Below, piece by piece: positions 9,156 through 17,701 of a DNA stretch of 64,000 nt (within the stretch, counting starts at the first letter, position 1; each line of letters begins with the position of its first letter). The stretch lies in contig JBAOIA010000011.1 in assembly GCA_037045145.1 (NCBI GenBank), forward strand, positions 868,001 through 932,000, written 5' to 3'. The notes under the pieces were generated by a model. That model worked only from the letters and a program-made list of their open reading frames with translations. It was not told the DNA's origin and searched no databases. The position numbers and the translations under genes are program-made. The DNA is from Bacteroidia bacterium. GTDB lineage: Bacteria; Bacteroidota; Bacteroidia; AKYH767-A; OLB10.

Positions 9156-9908
9156 ATGATTAAAAAATTACTAGCAGTTTTATTGTTAATTTCAGGTGCT
9201 GCTCAGGCACAAATTTTTAGATTGACCTATAACACAACTGTTTGTCCAAGTCAGCTAAATGCTACTACCGGTGTATATCTTTATGCCGGAGCAAACATTA
9301 CCTCTCCAGGTGCTGCACCGGGTTATTTTATGGGTAGTATTAACCCAACTGCTTATCCTTTATATCAGACACAAACCGGAGTATGGGAGATATGCTTCAA
9401 TCCTTTTCAGACATTTCGTGATGGTGCAGGAAGCTTAATTCCGGCCGGATCAACTATATATAGTATTGATGTGAATTTTACCGATGCTGATACTATTTTT
9501 ACCGGCAATTGTCAGCATAGTTTTATTCGAATAACAACACCTATGAGCAACTCTTCTTCCAACTTCCCTGCTATTGCATCAGGATTGGTTGTAGCTACTT
9601 GTAACGTAGGTTTGCAGGAAATGCCAAATGCACAAGCAGTAATCACACAATCTGCTAATCCATTAACATCTACTACAACCTTTCGTCTGTTACTTAAAGA
9701 CCCTTCAAAAGTAAATCTCGACATCTATAATGTACTTGGTAAAAAGGTTTGTACAATTGTTGATGGCAAAAAACTCAACGGTTATTCAGAATTTAACTGG
9801 GACGGAACAGCAGAGAACGGTAGCTTACTGGCAAATGGCTGTTATTATTATTCACTTAAACTGAACGATAAAATTTATACAAGTAACAAACTGATTATAG
9901 CCCGCTAA
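9156..9908 (+). CDS. T9SS-secreted protein of unknown function
   Basis: 250 aa. Signal peptide (about 1-18, cut after AQA), an unrecognised beta-rich domain with several Cys (about 20-150), and a C-terminal T9SS type A sorting domain of FlgD-like form (about 170-250: LDIYNVLGKKVCTIVDG, FNWDGTAENG, ending KLIIAR). It should be exported by Sec and then passed across the outer membrane by T9SS. Confidence 0.85.
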   Translation: MIKKLLAVLLLISGAAQAQIFRLTYNTTVCPSQLNATTGVYLYAGANITSPGAAPGYFMGSINPTAYPLYQTQTGVWEICFNPFQTFRDGAGSLIPAGSTIYSIDVNFTDADTIFTGNCQHSFIRITTPMSNSSSNFPAIASGLVVATCNVGLQEMPNAQAVITQSANPLTSTTTFRLLLKDPSKVNLDIYNVLGKKVCTIVDGKKLNGYSEFNWDGTAENGSLLANGCYYYSLKLNDKIYTSNKLIIAR

Positions 9909-10067
9909 AGAGTAGAAAACTCAGGAAGGAACGTATGTTTTGTGGGTTTTAACTTATTTCAAACATATTGTTTTATCTTTTCTGACGATTGTTTTTGATA
10001 TGAAGGAAATTATTTTTTTCTTTGCCTCTGATAAGCCTAACTGAATATTATCACCATAAAAATTATT

Positions 10068-12062
10068 ATGAAGAAGTTATCATTACTATTATTATCAATT
10101 GCCTGCATCTTTTCAGTAACCACTATGGATGCGGCAAAAGCCAAGAAAAGCAAAACTGCAAAGGCAGACAAGGCGTTTAATGCGGGTAAATATGCACCTG
10201 CAGCAGATCTTTACAAGAAGGCCTATGGTAAACAAAAATCTAAATTGGTAAAGGCAGAAATTGCCTACAAAGCTGCTGAATGTTACAGCAAAATGAGCAA
10301 TAGCAAAGAAGCCTTGAACTGGTATGAAAAATCTGCTAAAGACAATGGTAAAAACCCTGATGCAGTATTGAAATATGCACAGGCTTTAAAAACCAATGGC
10401 CGTTATGATGAAGCTGTTGCACAATTTAATGCATTTAAAGCACTTGAACCCGGAGATAACCGTGGTCAGGATGGTGCAACATCGTCAGAAACTTCGCAGC
10501 AGTGGAAAGATAAACCAACTAAATATAAGGTTGAAAACGTTGCAGCATTAAATACAAAATATTTTGACTTTGCTGTTGCCACATCAAACTTAGAAAAAAA
10601 CACACTTTATTTTACATCTTCAAGAGCAGAAGCTTCAGGAAATAAAAATGATGCATGGTATGGAGAGAAGTTTTACGATATTTTCAAATCTACACAAGAT
10701 AATAACGGAAAATGGAGTATTCCAACACCAATCAGCGAAGCGATAAATACTGTTGCCTCTGAAGGTGCTATGACTTTTGATGCAAAAGGCAATGTAATGT
10801 ATTTTACACGTTGCCAGAAGAGCGATGAAAAGGGTAAAGAAGGACAGTGCAAAATTTACAAGAGCGTTTATGATGGCGCAAAATGGGGAGCACCTGAATT
10901 ATTACCTTTCAACAGCGATAATTATACTTGTGGGCAACCTTCACTTTCTGAAGATGGAACTACACTTTATTTTGCATCAGATATGCCGGGTGGTGCAGGT
11001 GGAAAAGACATCTGGATGACTAAAAATGAAAATAATGCATGGAGTACACCTGTTAATATTTCTTCAATAAACACAGCAGGAGATGAAATGTTCCCATATA
11101 TTGCAGCAAACGGAAAATTATATTTCTCATCAAATGGCCACATGGGCATGGGTGGACTTGACATTTTCTCTGCAACATTAGAAAATGGAGCATGGGCAAA
11201 TGTTACCAACTTAAAATATCCGGTTAACTCTTCATGGGATGATTTTGGATTTATGTTCAATTCAGCAACTACAGGATATTTAACTTCAAACCGCGATGGC
11301 GGACAAGGACAAGATGATATCTACTCTTTTGTAGTTCCTCCTGCAAATTTTGCAGTTTATGGTCGTGTGTATGACACAGACACCAAAGACGCAATTGCAG
11401 GTGCAACAGTTGAACTTTTTGGCAGTGATGGTACACAGCTTTCTGTTAAAACACAAGATGCAGGAACATACCGCTATGAGTTAAAACCTGATGTTGACTA
11501 TAAGGTTTCAGCATCATTTACAGGCTATCTGACACAATTTAAAGAACTTACTACCAAAGGCCTTGATGAGTCAAAAGATTTTGAACAGAACTTCGACTTC
11601 CCATTGAAATCAACATCAAAACCTATTGCATTACCTGAAATTTTCTATGACCTGGACAAATATTCATTACGTCCTGAGTCAAAAGCTGCACTTGATGGCT
11701 TAATTAAAGTATTGGATGATAACCCAACCATTACCATTAAACTTACTGCACACACCGACTTCCGTGCTGATGACAATTACAACTTAGCACTTTCTAAAAA
11801 ACGTGCCTTAGCTGCTTACAACTATCTTGTTTCTAAAAAAGTTGACAAAGATCGTTTGAGCTGGGAAGGTAGAGGAGAGAAAGATGCCAAAGAAGTTGAA
11901 AATGACGAGCAGTATCTGCCATTTAAACGTGGCGATAAACTTACAGAAGAGTTTATCAAAGGATTGTCTTCTGATGAACTGAAGGAAAAAGCACATCAGT
12001 ACAATCGTAGAACTGAGTTTACCGTGCTGAGTACAGACTATACGCCCAAAAAGGCAAAATAA
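10068..12062 (+). CDS. OmpA family protein with TPR, PD40 and CarboxypepD_reg domains
   Basis: 664 aa. Signal peptide (about 1-22); N-terminal TPR-like helices (about 30-130: FNAGKYAPAADLYKKAY); PD40/WD40-like propeller repeats (about 165-420: LYFASDMPGGAGGKDIW and LYFSSNGHMGMGGLDIF); a carboxypeptidase regulatory-like domain (about 430-505); and a C-terminal OmpA peptidoglycan-binding domain (about 530-660: TAHTDFRADDNYNLALSKKR, then YNRRTEF). Similar proteins accompany gliding/T9SS machinery as outer-membrane to peptidoglycan links. The OmpA domain carries an insert before the NRRTEF motif. Confidence 0.92.
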   Translation: MKKLSLLLLSIACIFSVTTMDAAKAKKSKTAKADKAFNAGKYAPAADLYKKAYGKQKSKLVKAEIAYKAAECYSKMSNSKEALNWYEKSAKDNGKNPDAVLKYAQALKTNGRYDEAVAQFNAFKALEPGDNRGQDGATSSETSQQWKDKPTKYKVENVAALNTKYFDFAVATSNLEKNTLYFTSSRAEASGNKNDAWYGEKFYDIFKSTQDNNGKWSIPTPISEAINTVASEGAMTFDAKGNVMYFTRCQKSDEKGKEGQCKIYKSVYDGAKWGAPELLPFNSDNYTCGQPSLSEDGTTLYFASDMPGGAGGKDIWMTKNENNAWSTPVNISSINTAGDEMFPYIAANGKLYFSSNGHMGMGGLDIFSATLENGAWANVTNLKYPVNSSWDDFGFMFNSATTGYLTSNRDGGQGQDDIYSFVVPPANFAVYGRVYDTDTKDAIAGATVELFGSDGTQLSVKTQDAGTYRYELKPDVDYKVSASFTGYLTQFKELTTKGLDESKDFEQNFDFPLKSTSKPIALPEIFYDLDKYSLRPESKAALDGLIKVLDDNPTITIKLTAHTDFRADDNYNLALSKKRALAAYNYLVSKKVDKDRLSWEGRGEKDAKEVENDEQYLPFKRGDKLTEEFIKGLSSDELKEKAHQYNRRTEFTVLSTDYTPKKAK

Positions 12063-12082
12063 TTTGATGTATAAGAATTGCA

Positions 12083-12118
12083 CTAAAAAAGCAACCCGGT
12101 CATGGGTTGCTTTTTTAG
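12083..12118 (+). terminator. intrinsic terminator, possibly bidirectional
   Basis: The 15-bp perfect stem 12083-12097 pairs with 12104-12118 (CTAAAAAAGCAACCC and complement), with A and T runs at the two ends. It ends the OmpA-family gene. Its 3' arm overlaps the -7 box of purM. Confidence 0.85.
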
Positions 12119-12123
12119 TTTTG
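12116..12123 (+). promoter_or_regulatory. -7 box of purM
   Basis: TAGTTTTG (then C) matches TAnnTTTG. It begins inside the last bases of the preceding terminator stem, and the ATG of purM is 23 bp further on. Confidence 0.5.
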
Positions 12124-12146
12124 CAAAGGTTTACTGATAGCGGAAA

Positions 12147-13334
12147 ATGAAACAGCAAAACAAATACAGCTTACGTGGTGTGTCGGCTGATAAAGAAGAT
12201 GTACATGCTGCCATAAAAAATGTTGACAAAGGCATTTTTCCAAAAGCATTTTGTAAAATAGTACCCGATTATCTTACTAATAATGAGGAATATTGTTTGC
12301 TGATGCATGCTGATGGTGCAGGAACTAAATCATCATTAGCCTATGCCTATTGGAAAGAAACCGGAGATATTTCCGTATGGAAGGGCATAGCACAAGATGC
12401 TCTGATAATGAACATTGATGATTTGTTGTGTGCCGGAGCAACAGAAAATATTTTGTTAAGCTCTACCATTGGCCGTAACAAACAATTGATATCAGGAGAA
12501 GTGATTGCTGCTATTATCAACGGTACGGAACAATTGGTGAACGAATTAAAAACTCATGGCATCAGCATACAAACTACGGGTGGCGAAACGGCAGATGTAG
12601 GCGATTTGGTACGTACCATTATTGTTGACAGCACTGTTATGTGCCGTATGAAAAGGAGTGAAGTAATTGATAATGCAAATATTGTTGCCGGTGATGTTAT
12701 TGTTGGTTTTGCATCTTTCGGCATGGCCACCTATGAAACTGAGTACAACAGCGGCATGGGCAGCAACGGACTCACATCGGCACGACACGATATGTTTAAT
12801 AAAAGTGTAGCAGCCAGATTCCCGGAAACATTTGACAACACCTTACCAGAAGAGGTTGTTTATAATGGAAACTTTACCCTCACTGACACCATAACTCTTG
12901 ACGATGGCTACGGACAAGTTTCCATGCACGCTGCAAAAGCAGTATTATCACCTACACGAACCTATGCACCATTGGTGAAAAGAATATTTGAGAAGCATAG
13001 AAAGAAAATTCATGGTATGATACATTGCAGCGGAGGCGGGCAGACTAAAATATTGCATTTTGTGGAAGGGCTCCATATTGTTAAAGACAACCTGTTTGAG
13101 ACGCCAACATTATTCCGGTTAATACAACAAGCAGCCAAAACACCATGGCAGGAGATGTACAAAGTGTTTAACATGGGACATCGCTTAGAGATTTTTTGCC
13201 CCGAAGAAATAGCTGCACCCTTGATTGCTTTAGCAAATGAATTTAATATTGCAGCAAAGGTTGTGGGCAGGGTAGAAGCCAGTCCAACAAAAAAACTTAC
13301 CATACAATCACCGTATGGAGAATTTGTTTACTGA
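12147..13334 (+). CDS. purM: phosphoribosylformylglycinamidine cyclo-ligase (AIR synthase)
   Basis: 395 aa. The PurM signature is visible: HADGAGTKSSLAYAYWKETGD, then DALIMNIDDLLCAGA and TTGGETADVGDLV, plus a C-terminal CSGGGQTKILHF and NMGHRLEIFCPEE. It converts FGAM to AIR in purine synthesis using ATP. Length and motifs fit the longer Bacteroidota form. Its stop overlaps the 3' end of the convergent DUF4296 gene by 7 bp. Confidence 0.93.
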   Translation: MKQQNKYSLRGVSADKEDVHAAIKNVDKGIFPKAFCKIVPDYLTNNEEYCLLMHADGAGTKSSLAYAYWKETGDISVWKGIAQDALIMNIDDLLCAGATENILLSSTIGRNKQLISGEVIAAIINGTEQLVNELKTHGISIQTTGGETADVGDLVRTIIVDSTVMCRMKRSEVIDNANIVAGDVIVGFASFGMATYETEYNSGMGSNGLTSARHDMFNKSVAARFPETFDNTLPEEVVYNGNFTLTDTITLDDGYGQVSMHAAKAVLSPTRTYAPLVKRIFEKHRKKIHGMIHCSGGGQTKILHFVEGLHIVKDNLFETPTLFRLIQQAAKTPWQEMYKVFNMGHRLEIFCPEEIAAPLIALANEFNIAAKVVGRVEASPTKKLTIQSPYGEFVY

Positions 13335-13687
13335 TCTTTTTGCTGATAACGGGCATGGCGTTTACTCAGTTCGTCTAAAATGCCATTGTAAACAGTGTTT
13401 AATAATTCAGGATTACTCAGGTAAAAATTCATGCTGCGGTTAAACATAGCAGTATCTAACTTGTGATTGTTAAAGATATATTTGTAGTAGGCAGGAAGAT
13501 TGATGATGCCTGAAGAATCGCTGTATGGATGTAAGGTGGCCTCTGCTTCTGCCAGATGAATATCTGACAATACCTGTACCATAGAATCAGGAGAAAGTAC
13601 ATCTGCCGGTACTGTTACGGATGATTTTTGCTGATTGCACGACAATACAGTTAAGAGAAGCAGTATCGAAATTATTATATTTTTCAC
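13328..13687 (-). CDS. DUF4296 lipoprotein
   Basis: 119 aa. Lipoprotein signal MKNIIISILLLLTVLSC with the lipidated Cys at position 17. The helical body (MVQVLSDIHLAEAEATLHPY, then YYKYIFNNHKLD) matches DUF4296, a family known only from Bacteroidota. It is 9 bp downstream of pyrC on the same strand, an arrangement I recall in related genomes. Role unknown. Confidence 0.85.
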   Translation of the reverse strand: MKNIIISILLLLTVLSCNQQKSSVTVPADVLSPDSMVQVLSDIHLAEAEATLHPYSDSSGIINLPAYYKYIFNNHKLDTAMFNRSMNFYLSNPELLNTVYNGILDELSKRHARYQQKDQ

Positions 13688-13696
13688 CTGACGAAA

Positions 13697-15034
13697 TTAA
13701 GGAAGAGTAAACAATAACCGCTGCCCGCTGCCCTGATGTTGAAGTTGCCCATCCTGATATACAGCAACACCATTCACAAAAGTGTATTTTATCTTTGAAT
13801 TAAAAGTTGTTTCTTCAAAGGGCGACCAGCCACATTTGTATAAAATGTTTGAACGGTTCACTGTCCATTTTGATTGCAGGTCGGCAAGTACAATGTCGGC
13901 TGCAAAACCTTCGCGGATGAAGCCACGGTTTTTTATTCTGAAACAGATGGCAGGAGAATGACACATTTTATTGACAATCTGTTCAAGAGAAATTTTTTTC
14001 TGATGATAAAATTCCAACATTGCTACTAAAGCATGTTGTACCAAAGGACCTCCAGAGGGAGCTTCTGAATAAGGCCGTTGTTTTTCTTCCAACGTATGTG
14101 GTGCATGGTCTGTGGCAATAACATCAATTTTATTATCCAGCAAAGCCTTTAAAATAGATTCTTTGTCGGCTTGTGTTTTAATTGCAGGATTCCATTTAAT
14201 AAAATTCCCCTTTGCAGCATAGTCGTTATCATCAAACCACAGATGGTGAATACATGCCTCAGAGGTTATTCTTTTATCTTTAAGTGGAATATTGTTGTTG
14301 AATAATTCGGTCTCTCGAGCCGTAGAAATATGGAGAATATGTAAACGGGTATTGTGTGTTTTTGCAAGATTTACGGCAAAAGAGCTTGACAGGTAGCAAG
14401 CTTCTTCACTGCGGATAAGAGGATGATGCGATGCATTAAGTTTATCACCGTAGAGAGATTTATATTTCTCTGTATTTTGTCTGACAGTCTTTTCATCTTC
14501 GCAATGTGTGGCAATGAGCATTGGCGATTGCGAGAAAATATCTTCTAATGTAATAGGATTATCCACCAGCATATCACCGGTTGAAGAGCCCATAAAAATT
14601 TTTACGCCACAAACATTTTCAGGATTGGTTTTTAAAACTTCGTTCAGGTTATTGTTTCCTGCACCCATGTAGAAAGAATAATTAGCCCACGATTTTTTTT
14701 GTGCGAGCAAGTATTTTTCTTCAAGCAGTTGTTGTGTCAGCGTATTAGGTATAGTGTTTGGCATTTCCATGAAAGAAGTTATGCCGCCTGCAACTGCTGC
14801 TGCAGATTCTGATGCAATGTTACCTTTATGGGTAAGCCCGGGTTCTCGAAAATGAACCTGATCGTCAATGACACCGGGCATTAAAATTAAACCATCACCC
14901 TTTATTTCATCTACCTTGTGTTTTACATTTATTGAAGGGTCAATTCTTTCAATGATGCCATTGCGCAGAAGAATGTCTGAAACAAATTGTCTGCCTTCGT
15001 TAACAAGGGTTGCATTATGGATGATAGTTTGCAT
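13697..15034 (-). CDS. pyrC: dihydroorotase
   Basis: 445 aa, class I dihydroorotase. Metal and active-site signatures: DDQVHFREPGLTHKG, the likely carboxylated Lys in VKIFMGSS, THCEDE, LHILHIST and IATDHAPHT. It interconverts carbamoyl aspartate and dihydroorotate in pyrimidine synthesis. The usual HxH metal pair reads QxH here; from memory this is common in Bacteroidota members, so the enzyme may still be active. The first 91 codons and the upstream region are duplicated at 27974-28351. Confidence 0.93.
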   Translation of the reverse strand: MQTIIHNATLVNEGRQFVSDILLRNGIIERIDPSINVKHKVDEIKGDGLILMPGVIDDQVHFREPGLTHKGNIASESAAAVAGGITSFMEMPNTIPNTLTQQLLEEKYLLAQKKSWANYSFYMGAGNNNLNEVLKTNPENVCGVKIFMGSSTGDMLVDNPITLEDIFSQSPMLIATHCEDEKTVRQNTEKYKSLYGDKLNASHHPLIRSEEACYLSSSFAVNLAKTHNTRLHILHISTARETELFNNNIPLKDKRITSEACIHHLWFDDNDYAAKGNFIKWNPAIKTQADKESILKALLDNKIDVIATDHAPHTLEEKQRPYSEAPSGGPLVQHALVAMLEFYHQKKISLEQIVNKMCHSPAICFRIKNRGFIREGFAADIVLADLQSKWTVNRSNILYKCGWSPFEETTFNSKIKYTFVNGVAVYQDGQLQHQGSGQRLLFTLP

Positions 15035-15139
15035 TAGTGTTATTATAACACAAAATTAAGAAACCTGATACTAATGAAAGTATAAAGGGAAATAAAAAAC
15101 TACCGCTAATCAAGCAGGCGGCTACCACAGAATTTCCCC
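14762..15139. repeat. direct repeat, left copy (pyrC 5' end and promoter)
   Basis: 378 bp that recur without indels at 27974-28351 in the same orientation. I count 7 mismatches: one in the 273 coding bases of pyrC and six in the 105 upstream bases. The right edge is the exact start of the 21-bp minisatellite. The two copies bracket the 13.2-kb accessory region. Confidence 0.95.
15051..15079 (-). promoter_or_regulatory. promoter of pyrC
   Basis: On the minus strand, TTTC (15079-15076), a 17-bp spacer and TAATTTTG (15058-15051), a perfect -7 box, lie 17 bp before the ATG. The -7 box is kept in the duplicated copy. Confidence 0.6.
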
Positions 15140-15614
15140 TCCTGCGGTGCTGTTTAGCGTTCCTGCGGTGCTGTTTAGCGTTCCTGCGGTGCTGTTTAGC
15201 GTTCCTTCGGTGCTGTTTAGCGTTCCTTCGGTGCTGTTTAGCGTTCCTTCGGTGCTGTTTAGCGTTCCTGCGGTGCTGTTTAGCGTTCCTGCGGTGCTGT
15301 TTAGCGTTCATTCGGTGCTGTTTAGCGTTCCTTCGGTGCTGTTTAGCGTTCCTTCGGTGCTGTTTAGCGTTCCTTCGGTGCTGTTTAGCGTTCCTTCGGT
15401 GCTGTTTAGCGTTCCTGCGGTGCTGTTTAGCGTTCCTTCGGTGCTGTTTAGCGTTCCTGCGGTGCCGATTAGCGTTCCTTCGGTGCTGTTTAGCGTTCCT
15501 TCGGTGCTGTTTAGCGTTCCTTCGGTGCTGTTTAGCGTTCCTGCGGTGCTGATTAGCGTTCCTGCGGTGCTGTTTAGCGTTCCTGCGGTGCTGTTTAGCG
15601 TTCCTGCGGTGCTG
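15140..15614. repeat. 21-bp tandem repeat (minisatellite), 23 units
   Basis: Units of exactly 21 bp with core GCGGTGCTGTTTAGCG run from 15143 to 15605 (unit starts) with no length change. The main variable base is the second of the unit: 11 units have G and 12 have T. Rare variants are at 15311 (C to A just before the unit), 15458 (GCCGATT) and 15542 (GCTGATT). Because 21 is divisible by three, four of six frames are open through the array, so the long heptapeptide-repeat frames (QHRRNAK on minus, LFSVPSV on plus) are probably not genes. Confidence 0.97.
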
Positions 15615-15895
15615 AGTACGAGTCCTTTGGTTTTTTTTGGTTTTTGTTGATGCCTGAGTGTTAAAATTTGGGCGCAGATACGGTAAAATTTTTACATTAC
15701 CAAATATCAATTTTGTAAGGATTTTACTGAAAGGAGTAAGAAATTGCGTCCTGTTATTTTGTTTTACCTTTTAAATCTTCGCGAAAGCGAAATTAGTTAC
15801 AGAGAAATTTAGTGTAAGTTTTTGGATGTTTTTCAAAAAACCAAAGCGGTTTTCATGCGATAAACATGTTACAAATAATTTAAATCTATATAAAT
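15615..15895. other. intergenic region after the minisatellite
   Basis: AT-rich. I see a poly-T/G stretch (15626-15648), a small stem with a GAAA tetraloop (TTCGC/GCGAA, 15778-15791), and no convincing gene. No clear TAnnTTTG box precedes the gene at 15896. Confidence 0.5.
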
Positions 15896-16816
15896 ATGTT
15901 ATTATCTGAAATTAACAGAATGCGAATGATGAAGGCGGTTCTCGCATATCTTAAAAACACGCCTGGTTCTATCTTGTTGTTGCTTCCAATATTGACGAAT
16001 TTGACTTCGGCAATGGAGGCACTTGTAAACGCTATGCTTGCCGCTGAGCAAACCCAAGGCACTGTTGCAAATGGTGCCGGGGCTACTAAAGCTGCAAGAA
16101 AGTTAGTGTTGTTTAATGCTGCTACGTCAGTTGGGCGAGCGTTGTTATCGTTTGCTAACAGTACAAACGATACTGACTTTGCCAAACTGATGACAGATAT
16201 GTTGAGCGAACTTGTACGAAAAGCAGATGCTACTTTTATTATGCGCTGTAAGACGATTCAGGAAAAAGGTGTTGCACATGTTGGTTCGCTTGCACCTTAT
16301 GGCATTAGTAATGCTGTGTTGACTGCTCTGGATTTGACCATTACAAATTACGAAGGGCAGGAACAAAGTGTTAGAAACCGTATTGTGCAAAGGACAAATG
16401 CAACATCTGCGATTGCAACTTTGCAAAGAGAAATTACAGCATTGTTGAAGCAACAAATTGACCCTGCTGTGGAATCTATTCCTACTACAACGGAGAGTTA
16501 TGCCTATAAGTTTGAGTATAAGAAAAACCGGATGATAATAAATTTAGGTCATAAGTTTACTCAGTTTAAAGGTGTGAGTGTGAATAAAGAAACTGATATG
16601 CCATTGAGCGGTGTTGAGCTTGAGTTTAAAAATGTTGAGCGCAGTGTTAAGATTAAAACTGACAATGAAGGTAGGTACAGAGAGGTTTTGAATCCTGATA
16701 TTTATGACATTATTGCAACGCATCCTGACTTTGAACCGTTTGTTATTGAAGGTGTGAAAATACAGGCAGGTGAAATTAAAGTTGAGAATTTTGTGATGGT
16801 GCCGAGAGCAAATTAA
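15896..16816 (+). CDS. helical protein with C-terminal carboxypeptidase-regulatory-like domain
   Basis: 306 aa, no signal peptide. Residues about 1-200 are predicted helical with a Gly/Ala-rich stretch (GTVANGAGATKAARK). Residues about 220-306 form a CarboxypepD_reg-like beta domain (FKGVSVNKETDMPLSGVELE, then TDNEGRYREVLNPDIYDI). I do not recognise the N-terminal domain. It is alone between the minisatellite and two terminators, so monocistronic. Function unknown; the beta domain suggests protein-protein contact. Confidence 0.75.
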   Translation: MLLSEINRMRMMKAVLAYLKNTPGSILLLLPILTNLTSAMEALVNAMLAAEQTQGTVANGAGATKAARKLVLFNAATSVGRALLSFANSTNDTDFAKLMTDMLSELVRKADATFIMRCKTIQEKGVAHVGSLAPYGISNAVLTALDLTITNYEGQEQSVRNRIVQRTNATSAIATLQREITALLKQQIDPAVESIPTTTESYAYKFEYKKNRMIINLGHKFTQFKGVSVNKETDMPLSGVELEFKNVERSVKIKTDNEGRYREVLNPDIYDIIATHPDFEPFVIEGVKIQAGEIKVENFVMVPRAN

Positions 16817-16880
16817 TAATCATGTTGTTTTGTCCGTACCAACCGGATAAGTACAGGTGATTGATACGAAGTAAGAAAAG

Positions 16881-16906
16881 CCCTGACGATGTTGTCAGGG
16901 TTTTTT
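16881..16906 (+). terminator. intrinsic terminator
   Basis: The stem CCCTGAC (16881-16887) pairs with GTCAGGG (16894-16900) and is followed by six T. It ends the 306-aa gene. Confidence 0.85.
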
Positions 16907-16923
16907 GTTTTGAAACCGCATCC

Positions 16924-16950
16924 AACCCGCCCCAAAAGGGAGTGCGGGTT
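16924..16950 (+). terminator. second hairpin with T-rich tail
   Basis: AACCCGC (16924-16930) pairs with GCGGGTT (16944-16950) and is followed by TTATTTTT. It may be a back-up terminator. Confidence 0.55.
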
Positions 16951-17236
16951 TTATTTTTGTGCCAGACGGTAGTAGCGGTTCTTTGCCGCCTTTTAGCAGC
17001 AAGGAAAAGAATGCCCTAAAAATTATTTTTCAACAAATGTTCTTTTTGTGCTAAATTTTTATTTCTTTTGGTGAACAAATAAAAACAAGGACTATGGAAA
17101 ACACCAGCTATTCCCGATGTTTCATGGCTGTATTCCATAAGCGGCTTGTTTCTTGTTTTAGTAGCTAAGCATTTTTACGAATTGCAAAAATGCTGGAGAT
17201 AAAAAAATATTTATCAATGTTTAGAACCAAACTATC
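16951..17236. other. intergenic region with a short open frame and a stem-loop
   Basis: Holds a 24-codon frame (17094-17168, MENTSYSRCFMAVFHKRL...) directly followed by an 8-bp stem, GCATTTTT/AAAAATGC (17169-17193), then 43 bp to the next gene. There is no repeated-codon signature of an attenuator. I do not call a gene. Confidence 0.4.
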
Positions 17237-17647
17237 ATGGAACCAACCAAATTAAAAAGCGGCACAGTATGCGGGAGCTTGCTTGCTGCGCTACTGTTGT
17301 TTTCAACAAGCAGCATAGCCCAACCATCTGATGCTTACGTAAGCATGAAGGCTACTGCTGTTGCAGGTACTGTACACGGAGTGTATTACATTGAACTGGC
17401 CGACACCAACAGTGTGAATCAAATTGAAATCAAACTCGGCACCGACTGGACATCTGCCGACATGGTAAATGCAGTGTTTACTTATGATACACCCGGCAGC
17501 CTGCCGCAGGGTTACCGTTACACTCGCAACGGAAACATCATTGCCATTGACATGGGCAATTTTCCCGAACAGTCTTCTTACTACGGAAACGTAAGAGTAA
17601 AAAATGGTGCAACATGGAGCAATAATTACACCTTTGTTTCAAACTGA
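17237..17647 (+). CDS. secreted protein of unknown function
   Basis: 136 aa. The start MEPTKLKSGTVCGSLLAALL leads into a hydrophobic signal segment with cleavage near SIAQ. The remaining about 105 aa look beta-rich (GVYYIELADTNSVNQIEIKLG, then YYGNVRVKNGATW) and lack a T9SS sorting domain. It stands just ahead of the large adhesin-like gene on the same strand (54-bp gap). Not recognised. Confidence 0.65.
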   Translation: MEPTKLKSGTVCGSLLAALLLFSTSSIAQPSDAYVSMKATAVAGTVHGVYYIELADTNSVNQIEIKLGTDWTSADMVNAVFTYDTPGSLPQGYRYTRNGNIIAIDMGNFPEQSSYYGNVRVKNGATWSNNYTFVSN

Positions 17648-17701
17648 TTGTATTATAAAATCAAATTATGTTTAATGTTTAACATTTAAAAATCAAATAC
17701 C

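Noticed and set aside
15140..15614. CRISPR array
   Set aside because: The units are contiguous 21-mers with no spacers between them, and no cas genes are present.
15147..15650. Plus-strand protein of LFSVPSV repeats
   Set aside because: It arises because the unit is a multiple of three without a stop in that frame. There is no promoter, ribosome site or flanking domain, and its variable site changes amino acids.
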